DNA of 64,000 nt from G958295645 sp965242735. Its GTDB lineage: Bacteria > Gemmatimonadota > Gemmatimonadetes > Longimicrobiales > Gaopeijiaceae. Positions 1 to 8,407 of the stretch are shown here, piece by piece. Position numbers and translations under genes: made by a program. The notes under the pieces were generated by a model. It was not told where the DNA came from. It saw nothing but the letters and a program-made list of their open reading frames with translations, and made no database searches. Position 1 is the stretch's first letter. Each line of letters begins with the position of its first letter. Location: assembly GCA_965242735.1 (NCBI GenBank), contig OZ251497.1, positions 1,798,001 to 1,862,000 of the forward strand, in the 5' to 3' direction.

Positions 1-218
1 TAGTCCGACAAGGTGTAGAGGCCCCGGCCGATGCCCGACTGGTTGGTGACGACGACCAGCGCCAAGCCCACGTCCCTCATGCGCCGGAGGCCCTCGGCCG
101 CGCCGGGCAGCAAGACCACCTTGGCGGGATCGGCCAGGTAGTGGCGCTCCTCGATGATCGTTCCGTCCCTGTCCACGAAGACGGCGGCTCGCGATCCGGG
201 GGAGTCCTGGGCTACCAA
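1..218 (-). CDS. gmhB: D-glycero-D-manno-heptose-1,7-bisphosphate 7-phosphatase-like HAD phosphatase (N-terminal part)
   Basis: N-terminal 72 residues of a HAD-superfamily phosphatase; the rest lies before base 1. The motif FVDRDGTII (DxD nucleophile signature) follows a short leader, and VVTNQSGIGRG is the typical second HAD block of GmhB and histidinol-phosphatase relatives, which act in ADP-heptose (LPS core) synthesis. No ATG is available. A TTG at 218-216 is chosen because GAGGAGG lies about five bases upstream and it overlaps the selA stop, so the two are probably translationally coupled. GmhB rather than histidinol phosphatase is the more common label for this short type, but the missing C-terminus prevents a firm choice. 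Confidence 0.75.
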   Translation of the reverse strand, partial: MVAQDSPGSRAAVFVDRDGTIIEERHYLADPAKVVLLPGAAEGLRRMRDVGLALVVVTNQSGIGRGLYTLSD

Positions 219-1756
219 GCGGCCTCCTCGCCCGACGCTCTGCAACCCTGAAAGCGCGATTCGGTTGCGGCGTCCGCGGCAGGAACGGAGCGCTCCGCGC
301 ATTCCTTCCCGTCCGTGCGTTCCTCCCGGTCGGCGCGACCTCCGCCGTCCGGGCCGCCTCCGCTCAGCCCCGCCAACGCCGACGCCACCACGGCGTCCTC
401 CTCGGGAGCGACGGTGCGCAAGTCCACGAGGAGGCAGCCCCGGCGGCCGCGCGCGACGACGGGCGGATCGTGAGCGCGCAGCCTGGCGAGGTGTTCGTCC
501 AGGCGGCCGCCGGCCTCGAGGCTCAGCAGGGGCGTGGGCAACCGCACGCCCGGGCACGCGCCGCCGCCGACGACCGATTCGCCCGCCACGACGCTCGCGC
601 TGGCCGCGAAGGCGTCCCCGGCGGCGGCCACGCGCTCCAAGAGTTCGTCGACCCGGCGGCGCAGGACGGCCTCGGGGGTCGCCAGCATTCGCAGGACCGG
701 GACTTCCCGCAACGCGCGCTCGGGGTCCCTGTAGAGCGCGAGGGTCGCCTCCAGTCCCGCCAGGGCCGCCTTGTCGCACCGCAGGGCGCGGCACAGAGGG
801 TGGGCCTTGGCGCGGGCGACGTGCGCCGCTTCGCCGACCAGCAGCCCCGCCTGCGGCCCGCCCAGGAGCTTGTCGCCGGAGAAGACGACCAGGTGCGCGC
901 CCGCCGCGACGCTGGCGGCCGGCGTGGGCTCGTCCTGAAGACCGAGCGCGGCGGGGTCCGCCAGCAGTCCCGTGCCGACGTCGTGGACGACGGGCACGCC
1001 TGTCCGAGCGCCGAGCGCCGCCAAGCGGTCCACCGGCGTCTCCTCGGCGAACCCGGACACGCGGAAGTTGGATCGGTGAACCTTGAGGATCGCCCCGGCT
1101 CCGCCTCCGTCCAGGGCGCGGGCGTAGTCCTCGAGGCGCGTCTTGTTGGTGGTTCCGACGGGAACCAGGCGGGCGCCCGCGGCCTCCACGACCTCGGGGA
1201 CCCGGAACCCGCCGCCGATCTCGACGAGCTCGCCATGGGAGACGACGACGCTCCGGTTCGCGGCCAGCGCCGCCACCGCCAGGGCCAGCGCGCCGGCGCC
1301 GTTGTTGACCGCCAAGCCGTCCTCGGCGCCCGTCAGCTCGGCGAGCAGCCGCGAACAGTGGTCGTATCGAGAGCCGCGCCGTCCTTCGGCCAAGTCGAAC
1401 TCGACGGCGCCGTACCCGGCCGCGCCGGCCATCGCCCGGCGGGCGGCGGCCGCGAGCGGCGCCCGGCCGAGGTTGGTGTGCAGGACGACGCCGGTGGCGT
1501 TGACGACGCGCCGAAGGCCGGGCGCCGCGGCCCTCGCGGCGTCGTCGCGAATCAGGTCCCGCAGCGCAGCGTCGCTCTCCGGCACGGGCAGGCCGCCGGT
1601 CCGCATGGCCGCCAGCAGACCTCGCACGCGGGCCGCGACCCACGGCCGGCCGTGGCGATCGACCAGTTCTGCGCACCACGGGCGGGCCAGGACGCGGTCC
1701 ACGCCCGGGATCGCGCGCCGCCGGTCGGTCTCGGGGGGCATGGCGGGCCCGCTCAC
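212..1756 (-). CDS. selA: L-seryl-tRNA(Sec) selenium transferase
   Basis: PLP enzyme that converts seryl-tRNA(Sec) to selenocysteinyl-tRNA(Sec) with selenophosphate, in the cytoplasm. The N-terminus has the family pattern (IPGVDRVLARP, then LVDRHGRPWVAARVR). The PLP lysine sits in FSGDKLLGGPQAG, and RRVVNATGVVLHTNLGRAPL is a SelA hallmark. At 514 aa it is longer than the roughly 460-aa E. coli enzyme, through a charged low-complexity C-terminal tail of about 45 residues. The GTG start at 1756 overlaps the upstream lipoprotein stop (GTGA); an ATG five codons later is equally possible. selB, selD and tRNA-Sec are not in the window. The gene implies that the organism makes selenoproteins. Confidence 0.95.
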   Translation of the reverse strand: MSGPAMPPETDRRRAIPGVDRVLARPWCAELVDRHGRPWVAARVRGLLAAMRTGGLPVPESDAALRDLIRDDAARAAAPGLRRVVNATGVVLHTNLGRAPLAAAARRAMAGAAGYGAVEFDLAEGRRGSRYDHCSRLLAELTGAEDGLAVNNGAGALALAVAALAANRSVVVSHGELVEIGGGFRVPEVVEAAGARLVPVGTTNKTRLEDYARALDGGGAGAILKVHRSNFRVSGFAEETPVDRLAALGARTGVPVVHDVGTGLLADPAALGLQDEPTPAASVAAGAHLVVFSGDKLLGGPQAGLLVGEAAHVARAKAHPLCRALRCDKAALAGLEATLALYRDPERALREVPVLRMLATPEAVLRRRVDELLERVAAAGDAFAASASVVAGESVVGGGACPGVRLPTPLLSLEAGGRLDEHLARLRAHDPPVVARGRRGCLLVDLRTVAPEEDAVVASALAGLSGGGPDGGGRADREERTDGKECAERSVPAADAATESRFQGCRASGEEAAW

Positions 1757-3138
1757 CGCCCCGAACCGGCCGCGCCGACGGACGGACGCAACGTGTCCGG
1801 CGGGGCTTGCGCGGTGTCCGGCGGCGTTTGCGTCGTGTCGGGAGGGGCCTGCACGGTGTCCGGCGGCGTTTGCACGGTGTCAGGAGGGGCTTGCGCGCTG
1901 TCCGGAGGCAGCCGCGCCGTGTCCGGGGGGGCCTGCGCCGTGTCCAGAGGGGCTTGCGTCGTGTCCGGCGCGGCCTCCCCCGCCTCCGCGCTGTCTGGGG
2001 GGGCGACTTCCCAGGCCACCACGATCTTGGCGCCGCGCGCTTCCAGGCCGGCCAGGTTGGCGACGCCGGAGAGCACCGCCTCGTAGGCGCGGTTCGGTTC
2101 GAGGGGCTCGTCCAGCGTGCCCGTCAGCGACTGGGCGGGCAGCACGAGTCCCGCGAGTCCGGTGGCCGGCTCGGGGACGTCCCGGCCGGCGGCGTCCCCG
2201 GCGGCCGAGTCCGCCTGCTCGGCCCGCCACGCGTCCAGTTCGTGATCGTGGCGGAGCCGAAAGACGATCAAGGGCTCGTCTCCTCCGGGGAAGAGCACGC
2301 CCTCGATCAACTCGCTCGGCGCGCGCGGATCGAGGTAGTCGTCGAAGTCGAAGCGGATCGTCACCGAGTCCGAGACCGTCGCGGAGACGATCTGGGCGGC
2401 CGTGGTGTCGGGCTCGATCAGCGACAGTACGCCGTAGGCCGTGTCCGGCGCGTCCCGAGCCAGTCCTCCGAGCTGCGACGTGACGGGCTCGCCCGCACCG
2501 GCTTCGCCGTCGCGGTTCCGGTCCTGCCAGGCGCGGAGCTCGAAGGCGCCGCCGGACACGAAGCGGAGCGTGTAGAAGCCCTCGGCGTCGGCGTAGGTCC
2601 AATGCGCCGTCGTGTCGTCCTCCTGGGCGAAGACGGCCTCGACGCGCGCCCCTTGCGCCGCCGTCCCGTCGACGCGGTTCTCCACCACGCCGGCCAGGAC
2701 GTTGGGCACGAAGTCGGCGCCCGTGGAGACCACCAGATCGAACGGATCGCGCAGCGAGTTGCCGAACATGTCGTTGACCACCGGCAGCATCGTGATCCGA
2801 TAGACCCGATTGGGCAGCAGGCCCTGCTGCGTCTCCACGGAAATGGCGTCCCTGCTGTGCCGGACGCGCACCGCTCCGGCGCTGGGAGAGACCACCACGG
2901 CATCTTGCAGACTGCCGTTCGCCACGCGCTCGCTGATCCTCTCGCTGAACTTGAACTCAAAATCTCTAAGTCCTTCTTCTACAACAGCAAATGTGTCGGG
3001 TACCGTCGCAACCACGTACGGGGGAAACCGATCCTCGGGCCCGCCGGGCGGCACATCCGGGCGCGCGCAGGCCAAGCCGCCCCACGCCAGCGCGACCGAC
3101 GCCGCAACCAGCCTCGCACCCGCGTTGGCTCGGCTCAA
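1753..3138 (-). CDS. Ig-like domain lipoprotein with C-terminal PPDT repeats
   Basis: Probable surface or periplasmic lipoprotein: ARLVAASVALAWGGLAC ends in a lipobox-like LAC. An N-terminal SbsA/Big_5-type Ig-like domain follows (RFPPYVVATVPDTFAVVEE, then FKFSERISE), then a carboxypeptidase-regulatory-like segment (GFYTLRFVSGGAFELRAWQDRNRDG). The last about 80 residues are a degenerate APPDT[TVA]Q repeat, about ten short units, probably an unstructured tail. The start is uncertain. TTG at 3138 puts the signal peptide at the N-terminus. A GTG at 3288 overlapping the valS stop (GTGA) is in frame but would add about 50 Arg/Pro-rich residues. Its function is unknown. It sits between valS and selA and is coupled to selA. 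Confidence 0.7.
   Translation of the reverse strand: MSRANAGARLVAASVALAWGGLACARPDVPPGGPEDRFPPYVVATVPDTFAVVEEGLRDFEFKFSERISERVANGSLQDAVVVSPSAGAVRVRHSRDAISVETQQGLLPNRVYRITMLPVVNDMFGNSLRDPFDLVVSTGADFVPNVLAGVVENRVDGTAAQGARVEAVFAQEDDTTAHWTYADAEGFYTLRFVSGGAFELRAWQDRNRDGEAGAGEPVTSQLGGLARDAPDTAYGVLSLIEPDTTAAQIVSATVSDSVTIRFDFDDYLDPRAPSELIEGVLFPGGDEPLIVFRLRHDHELDAWRAEQADSAAGDAAGRDVPEPATGLAGLVLPAQSLTGTLDEPLEPNRAYEAVLSGVANLAGLEARGAKIVVAWEVAPPDSAEAGEAAPDTTQAPLDTAQAPPDTARLPPDSAQAPPDTVQTPPDTVQAPPDTTQTPPDTAQAPPDTLRPSVGAAGSGR
1792..1990. repeat. short tandem repeats encoding the PPDT tail
   Basis: On the plus strand, units of about 21-30 bp built on GTGTCCGGNGGNGNNTGCG recur about ten times. They encode the C-terminal APPDTxQ repeats of the Ig-like lipoprotein on the minus strand. 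Unit lengths are multiples of three, so copy-number change would alter tail length without breaking the frame. Confidence 0.7.
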
Positions 3139-3284
3139 GCCCGCGTTGGCTCGGGTCGTCGTCCAGCGCGCCGGGCGCGAGCTCGGCGGCCAACGTCGGC
3201 GCGCGGGCCTCGGCGGCCGACGCCGGCGCGAGGACCTCGGCAGCCAAGGCCCCGGCCGGGCGCGACGCGAAGCCGGCGTCCCGC

Positions 3285-6092
3285 TCACGAACCGCCCAGC
3301 GCGGTCCGCTTTTCTCGAAGCTTGCTCATCCGGCGGGCCAGCGCCCCGGCCTTGTCCCGCTCGCGCTCCACGACCTCCGGCGGCGCCTTCGACACGAACC
3401 CCGGATTGGCCAGCTTCGCCTGCGCGGCCGCCAGGAACCCTTCGGCGCGCTGGAGCTCGCGGTCCAGCTTGGCGCGCTCTCGCTCCAAGTCCACCAGTCC
3501 CTCCAGCGGCAGGAAGAGTTCCGTGCCGTCGCTCAGCACGGCGGCGGCTCCAGGAACGTTCCCGTCCGGCAAGCCGTCCTCGACCGCTTCGACCCGGGCC
3601 AGTCTTCGCAGGATCGCCGCCCCGCCCTCGGCGCCGTCCCCAGGCGCGGCCCGCCGCACGTGCAACCCAACCCCTCGCCCTTCGCCAACACCGTACTCCT
3701 TTCGCAGGCCGCGCACGCATGTCACCAGCTCCTGCAAGCCCGAGAACTGCCGCTCGGCCTCGGCGTCCTCCAGGTCCTCGCGCGGCGCCGGCCAGGCCGC
3801 GCCGGCCAGCGCGCCTGTCTCGCGCCCCGGCGCCGGCAACCGTCCCCATATCTCTTCCGTGACGAAGGGGACGACGGGGTGCAGGAGGCGGCACACCGTG
3901 TCCAGGACGTGGACGAGCACGGCGCGCGCGGCGTCCCGGTCCGCGCCTCCGTCCGCAAGCCTGTCCTTCGCAATCTCGACGTACCAGTCCGCGAATTCGC
4001 CCCGGAAGAAGTCGCGCAGCGTCTCGACGGCGGCGTGCAGGCGCAGAGCCTCCAAGTCCTCCGTGATCCGCCGCACCGCCGCTTGGCGCCGGGACAGGAT
4101 CCATCGGTCCTCCAATCGCAGCCCCTCGGCGACCTCGTCCAGCTCCGGCACGGGGTCGTCGCCGACCGACAGCAGCACGAACCGCCCGGCGTTCCAAAGC
4201 TTGTTGACGAAGTTTCGGCCGGGGGCGAACGACGCTTCCAGGTCTTCGTGGTCCAGCCGAAGGTCCGCCCCCACGCCGGCGCCGGCCACGAGGGTGAAGC
4301 GCAGGGCGTCGGCGCCGTACAGGCGGACGACTTCGAGCGGGTCGATGCCGTTGCCCAGGGACTTGGACATCTTGCGGCCTTGCGCGTCGCGGACCGTGCC
4401 GTGCAGGTAGACGTCGGCGAACGGGGGCTCGCCCAGCGCGTAGCAGCCGGCCATGATCATGCGCGCCACCCAGAAGAAGAGGATTTCCGGGGCCGTCGAG
4501 AGCACGTGGCCGGGATAGAAGGCGGCCAGGTCGCGCGTCTTCTCGGGCCAGCCGAACACGGAGAAGGGCCAGAGCCAGGACGAGAACCACGTGTCCAGCA
4601 CGTCGGGGTCCTGCTCGAGCGCCCGCGCGCCGCACGACGGGCACCGGCTCGGGTCCTCGCGAGCCGCGGTGGCCTCGCCGCAGCCGCCGCAGTACCACAC
4701 GGGGATGCGGTGTCCCCACCACAGCTGCCGCGAGATGCACCAGTCGCGGATGTTCTCCATCCACTGCTCGTAGACCTTCGTCCACCGCCCCGGAACGAAG
4801 CGCACGCCGCCCGTCCGCGAAGCCTCCAGGGCCGCCTTCGCCAGCGGCTTCATGCGCACGAACCATTGCTCGCTCAGGCGCGGCTCGACCACCGTGTCGC
4901 ACCGGTAGCAGCGGGGCACGGCGTGCGCGTAGGCGTCGCGTCCGGCCAGCAGGCCCTCGGCCTCCAGAGCGGCGAGCACGGCTTCGCGCGCGCTTGCGGG
5001 CTTCAGGCCGCGAAACGCCTCGGGCGCGTTGTCGTTCATGACCGCCCGCTCGTCCATGATCTCGATCGCGTCCAGCCCCGCGCGCTCGGCGATGGCGAAG
5101 TCGTTCGCGTCGTGGGCCGGCGTGACCTTCACCATGCCCGTGCCGAACGCCGGATCCACATGCGCGTCGGCGACCACCGGAATCGTCCGGCCGGCCAGCG
5201 GCAGCTCGGCGGCCGCGCCCACGAGCGGTTCGTAGCGCGAATCGCCCGGCGCGACGGCCACGCCGGTGTCGCCCAGCATCGTCTCGGGCCGGGTCGTGGA
5301 CACCGCCAGGAACCAGCGGCCGTCCGCGCCGCGCTCCACGGCGGCCGCTCCGGCGTCGCGGGCGCGGCGCGCGGCGTCCTCGTGCCCGTCGGCCAGCGGG
5401 TAGCGCAGGCGCCAGAGCGACCCCTCGGTCTCGCGGCCTTCCGCTTCTTCGTTCGAGAGGGCGGTCAGGCAGCGCGGGCACCAATTGATGACGTACTTGC
5501 CGCGGTAGATCAGATCGTCCTCATAGAGCCGCAGGAAGATCTCGCGCACCGCCTTGGACAGGCCCTCGTCCAGCGTGAAGCGGGCGCGGCTCCAGTCGCA
5601 GCTGCAGCCGATGGACTTGAGCTGCTCGAGGATCTGGCCGCCGGTCCGGTCCACGTGGTCCCAGACGCGGCGCGCGAACGCTTCGCGGCCCAGTTCGTGG
5701 CGGGACGTGCCTTCGGCCGCCAGCCGGCGCTCCACGACGTTCTGCGTCGCGATGCCGGCGTGGTCCGTGCCGGGGATCCAGAGCGCGCGGCGGCCCTGCA
5801 TCCTGCGCCAGCGAACCAGCACGTCCTGCAACGTGTTGTTGAGGCCGTGGCCCATGTGGAGGACGGCGGTGACGTTGGGCGGAGGAATGACGACGACGAA
5901 CGGCTCGGGGCCGGCGGCGGACGAGGCGCCGAAGGTGCCGCTTCGCTCCCAGAGCGCGAGGACGCGGGGCTCCACGGCCTTCGGGTCGAAGACGGTGGGA
6001 AGGGGCGGCTCGGGGCCGGCGGCGGCGGCGCGGGCCGGGGAAGCCGGCGGCGCAACCGAGGAGGCCGGCGAAGCGGGGCTGGGACGCGGCAC
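3285..6092 (-). CDS. valS: valyl-tRNA synthetase
   Basis: Class I aminoacyl-tRNA synthetase charging tRNA-Val. The HIGH motif appears as HMGHG (after IPPPNVTAVL) and the KMSKS motif as GRKMSKSLGNGIDP. Editing-domain and zinc-binding segments (CPRCLTALSNEEAEG; CGGCGEATAAREDPSRCPSC) lie between them, and the C-terminal coiled coil (LVDLERERAKLDRELQRAE) is present. About 935 aa, normal for the family. The GTG start at 6092 is preferred: AGAGGCAG lies about eight bases upstream, and the upstream gene ends 17 bp before. The frame stays open much further upstream, but that part looks like a shadow of the neighbouring gene. Confidence 0.95.
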   Translation of the reverse strand: MPRPSPASPASSVAPPASPARAAAAGPEPPLPTVFDPKAVEPRVLALWERSGTFGASSAAGPEPFVVVIPPPNVTAVLHMGHGLNNTLQDVLVRWRRMQGRRALWIPGTDHAGIATQNVVERRLAAEGTSRHELGREAFARRVWDHVDRTGGQILEQLKSIGCSCDWSRARFTLDEGLSKAVREIFLRLYEDDLIYRGKYVINWCPRCLTALSNEEAEGRETEGSLWRLRYPLADGHEDAARRARDAGAAAVERGADGRWFLAVSTTRPETMLGDTGVAVAPGDSRYEPLVGAAAELPLAGRTIPVVADAHVDPAFGTGMVKVTPAHDANDFAIAERAGLDAIEIMDERAVMNDNAPEAFRGLKPASAREAVLAALEAEGLLAGRDAYAHAVPRCYRCDTVVEPRLSEQWFVRMKPLAKAALEASRTGGVRFVPGRWTKVYEQWMENIRDWCISRQLWWGHRIPVWYCGGCGEATAAREDPSRCPSCGARALEQDPDVLDTWFSSWLWPFSVFGWPEKTRDLAAFYPGHVLSTAPEILFFWVARMIMAGCYALGEPPFADVYLHGTVRDAQGRKMSKSLGNGIDPLEVVRLYGADALRFTLVAGAGVGADLRLDHEDLEASFAPGRNFVNKLWNAGRFVLLSVGDDPVPELDEVAEGLRLEDRWILSRRQAAVRRITEDLEALRLHAAVETLRDFFRGEFADWYVEIAKDRLADGGADRDAARAVLVHVLDTVCRLLHPVVPFVTEEIWGRLPAPGRETGALAGAAWPAPREDLEDAEAERQFSGLQELVTCVRGLRKEYGVGEGRGVGLHVRRAAPGDGAEGGAAILRRLARVEAVEDGLPDGNVPGAAAVLSDGTELFLPLEGLVDLERERAKLDRELQRAEGFLAAAQAKLANPGFVSKAPPEVVERERDKAGALARRMSKLREKRTALGGS

Positions 6093-6109
6093 CTGAAGGC
6101 TGCCTCTGG

Positions 6110-7114
6110 CTACCGGGCGTCCGGGACGGCGGGGGGACGAACGGCGGCGGGAGGGATGGCAGCGGGACGCACAGCGGGGGGCCGAACGGCAGCAAGAGGG
6201 ACGGCGGAGGGACGAACCGCGGCGGGAGGGACGGCGGCGAGCGGGACAGCGGCGGGACGAACGGCCGGGGGGCGACCACCCGAGCGGAGCGTGTCGGGCG
6301 GCACCGGGGGCTTCGGCGGGGGCTTGGACGCCTCGGCTTCCTCCGCCTTCTCCGCCGCGCGCTGGGCCTCGCGGCGAAGCCTCATGAACTTCACGCGCTC
6401 CTTCCACGTCAACTGGACGGCGCGCGTGCCGGCGTGGCGGTCGATCTCGCTGAATCGGTAGGCCCGGGCGGCTCGCTCTCCATCGTAGTCGGGAGGCCCG
6501 GCGAAGCCGAACGGGATCGGCAACGGGATGCCGCCGAGGTAGACGACGCCGTCCTGGGCGCCCCATTTCTTGCCTTCGGAATCCGTGTAGGTCCAGTCGG
6601 TCGCGCGCCTGCGGGCCTCAGCCTCCGTCGCGGCCGAATCCGCCATCGCCGCCAACGAGGCCACGATCTCCATGCGCAAGACTTCGTCGGGCGTGGGCTC
6701 GATCAATTCGGGCGCAATCGGCGTCCAGAGCCGGGGATCTCCCTGTCCCGCGCGCAACCGGTCCGCCGCGGGCTCGTACGCCGGCAGGAACCGGTAGTGC
6801 CGGTCGTCGATGGCGGGGGTCTCGGGGACCACGCCGTCGGGCAACGCGGCGTCGATCTCGACCGGAGCCTCTTCGGCGCTGGGATCGGACGGACCCGTTT
6901 CCGTGATCCGCACGGCCTGAAGCGCGCGCAGGGGCAAGGCCGCCTGGACCGAGGGGTCGGTTTCGCCGGCGGGCGCGTAGGGGAGCGCCGGGTACAGGCT
7001 CAGCGCCGCCCAGTGCAGCAGCAAAGACGCGCCCAAGCCGGCGGCGAACGGCCACGGGCGGCCCCTGCGCGCGACGCGCTTGCGGGCTCCGGGGGGCTGG
7101 GCGGCGTGCAACAT
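6110..7114 (-). CDS. membrane-anchored protein with Pro/Ala repeat tail, function unknown
   Basis: A 334-aa protein. Residues about 22-42 form one hydrophobic helix after an Arg-rich start (AAGLGASLLLHWAALSLYP), so it is probably anchored in the inner membrane with the bulk in the periplasm, in the manner of TonB-like or energy-transducing proteins. I do not recognise the central region (DDRHYRFLPAYEPAADRLRAGQ; WGAQDGVVYLGGIPLPIPF; QLTWKERVKFMRLRREAQ). The last about 70 residues are a repeat of A-V/I-x-P-P-A-V encoded by short direct DNA repeats at about 6130-6300. It is immediately upstream of valS in the same operon. Confidence 0.65.
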   Translation of the reverse strand: MLHAAQPPGARKRVARRGRPWPFAAGLGASLLLHWAALSLYPALPYAPAGETDPSVQAALPLRALQAVRITETGPSDPSAEEAPVEIDAALPDGVVPETPAIDDRHYRFLPAYEPAADRLRAGQGDPRLWTPIAPELIEPTPDEVLRMEIVASLAAMADSAATEAEARRRATDWTYTDSEGKKWGAQDGVVYLGGIPLPIPFGFAGPPDYDGERAARAYRFSEIDRHAGTRAVQLTWKERVKFMRLRREAQRAAEKAEEAEASKPPPKPPVPPDTLRSGGRPPAVRPAAVPLAAVPPAAVRPSAVPLAAVRPPAVRPAAIPPAAVRPPAVPDAR

Positions 7115-7151
7115 GTTCCTTGAAGTGTACCACCGCCCGCGGGTTCGGGCC

Positions 7152-7847
7152 TTAGGCGGACCGGCGGCGGGATCCGCCGGCTTGCGGGGGACGCGATGCG
7201 GAGGACGCCGTCCCAGCGAGGCCCAGCGGCACGGCAGCCTCGACCGGATTGCTTGTGGAAGAGCCGCACGACAGGGCGACCTCCACGGTGTCTCCCGGCG
7301 TCAGCGGGCCCACACCCTCCGGCGTTCCGGCGGCCACGAGGTCGCCCGGCTCCAGAGTCATGAAGCGGGAGATGAAGCTGATCAAGCTGCGCAAGGAAAA
7401 GACGAGATCCGAGGCGTGCCCGCGCTGCCGTTCCTCGCCGTTGACCCGCGTGGAGACGGACAGGTCTTGCGGGTCCAGTTCGCGGGCGTCGACGGGATCG
7501 CCCACCGGACAGAAGGTGTCGAAGCCCTTGGCCCGCGACCACTGGTCGTCGGCGCGTTGCAGGTCGCGGGCGGTGACGTCGTTGAGCGCCAGGACGCCGC
7601 TCACGTGCTGCCATGCGCTCGCTTCCGAGACGCGGCGGGCCCGCCTGCCGACGAGCAGTCCGATCTCGCCCTCGAAGTCCACGCGCCCGGCGTCGGGCGG
7701 CACGCGAATGGAAGCGCCGCTGGGAATCAGCGACGACGGCGGCTTGAGGAAGAGGAGCGGCTCCGACGGCACGTCGTGGCCCAGCTCGGCCGCGTGGGGA
7801 GCGAAGTTGCGGCCCACGCAGACGATCTTGCCGGGCCTGTCGATCAA
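7152..7847 (-). CDS. fumarylacetoacetate hydrolase-family protein
   Basis: A 231-aa cytoplasmic enzyme of the small FAH-fold group (acylpyruvate hydrolases, oxaloacetate decarboxylases, 2-hydroxyhepta-2,4-dienedioate isomerases). Diagnostic blocks are IVCVGRNFAPHAAELG, PLLFLKPPSSLI, the metal-binding DFEGEIGLLVG, the NDVTARDLQ block with its following lysine (AKGFDTFCPVG), and GDLVAAGTPEGVGPLTPGD. The C-terminal about 30 residues are low-complexity and atypical. The exact substrate cannot be read from the sequence. Confidence 0.9.
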   Translation of the reverse strand: MIDRPGKIVCVGRNFAPHAAELGHDVPSEPLLFLKPPSSLIPSGASIRVPPDAGRVDFEGEIGLLVGRRARRVSEASAWQHVSGVLALNDVTARDLQRADDQWSRAKGFDTFCPVGDPVDARELDPQDLSVSTRVNGEERQRGHASDLVFSLRSLISFISRFMTLEPGDLVAAGTPEGVGPLTPGDTVEVALSCGSSTSNPVEAAVPLGLAGTASSASRPPQAGGSRRRSA

Positions 7848-7926
7848 GCGGATCCGGCCAGCGGGCGCGGCGGGACGGAAACCGGTCGAAGCGCCGAGAC
7901 CGGTCGAGATGCCGAACGCGCGGAAG

Positions 7927-8062
7927 CCAAGTCAGTCGGCCGCGATGAACTCGGTGGCCGGACGCGTGCAGGCCAAGTCAGTCGGCCGCCCGCGAGTCGG
8001 CCACCATGCCGGCCGCGACGAACTCGGTGGCCAAGCGCGTGCAGACCAAGTCAGTCGGAGGC
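7927..8062. repeat. 73-bp direct duplication with an extra partial copy
   Basis: The element CCAAGTCAGTCGG occurs at 7927, 7973 and 8046. The longer element GCGAYGAACTCGGTGG occurs at 7942 and 8015, a 73-bp offset. The block lies between the FAH gene and the 65-aa membrane protein and touches the stop codon of the latter. Confidence 0.75.
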
Positions 8063-8248
8063 TCGCGAATGCACGGCCGTGCCGATCAGGGCCGCCATGG
8101 ACGCGATCAGCAACAAGCTGGCGATGACCGTCCACCAGAACCCCACGTCCGAGCGCCCGGCGTCCCATCCCGCGAGCGACGTCCGAGCCGCGCCCATGGC
8201 GAGCGCAAGCAAGCCGAGACCGGCGAGAACTCCCAGGGCCTTCTTCAT
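8051..8248 (-). CDS. 65-aa membrane protein sharing its leader with the neighbouring MBL-fold gene
   Basis: Two hydrophobic stretches: residues about 4-20, identical to the signal peptide of the MBL-fold protein at 8408-9268, and about 38-59 (VGFWWTVIASLLLIASMAALIG). The first 20 codons and about 75 bp upstream lie in a collinear duplication (8191-8327 versus 9211-9347). The gene therefore looks like a small membrane segment that captured the promoter, start and signal peptide of its neighbour. Whether it is a functional gene or a duplication by-product cannot be decided from one sequence. Confidence 0.5.
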   Translation of the reverse strand: MKKALGVLAGLGLLALAMGAARTSLAGWDAGRSDVGFWWTVIASLLLIASMAALIGTAVHSRASD

Positions 8249-8327
8249 CGTGCGACGATCGTCCGAGTTGGAGGAATGGCGGAGGCGGAGACGGCAAGCG
8301 CACGGGCCGCCGCATGAAATCTAGGCC
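8191..8327. repeat. leader duplication, copy A
   Basis: A 137-bp segment containing the upstream region, start codon and first 20 codons of the 65-aa gene. Copy B is at 9211-9347 in the same orientation with a constant 1020-bp offset. About the first 47 bases are identical apart from the end of the block; the upstream part differs at scattered positions without indels. Confidence 0.85.
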
Positions 8328-8407
8328 GTCACAACACGTGAGAACAGACACGCCTTCGATCCGGTCCGCCATCCAGACGCGCTGGGAGTCGAGGGACCGT
8401 GAGCTGC

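Noticed and set aside
212..1756. Selenoprotein genes with in-frame TGA nearby, prompted by selA
   Set aside because: No gene in the window is interrupted by a TGA at a position where homologues have Cys or Sec, and no SECIS-like hairpin was found by eye.
2991..6461. Plus-strand open frame of about 1150 codons
   Set aside because: Antisense to valS, whose motifs are unmistakable. No recognisable domain in this frame.
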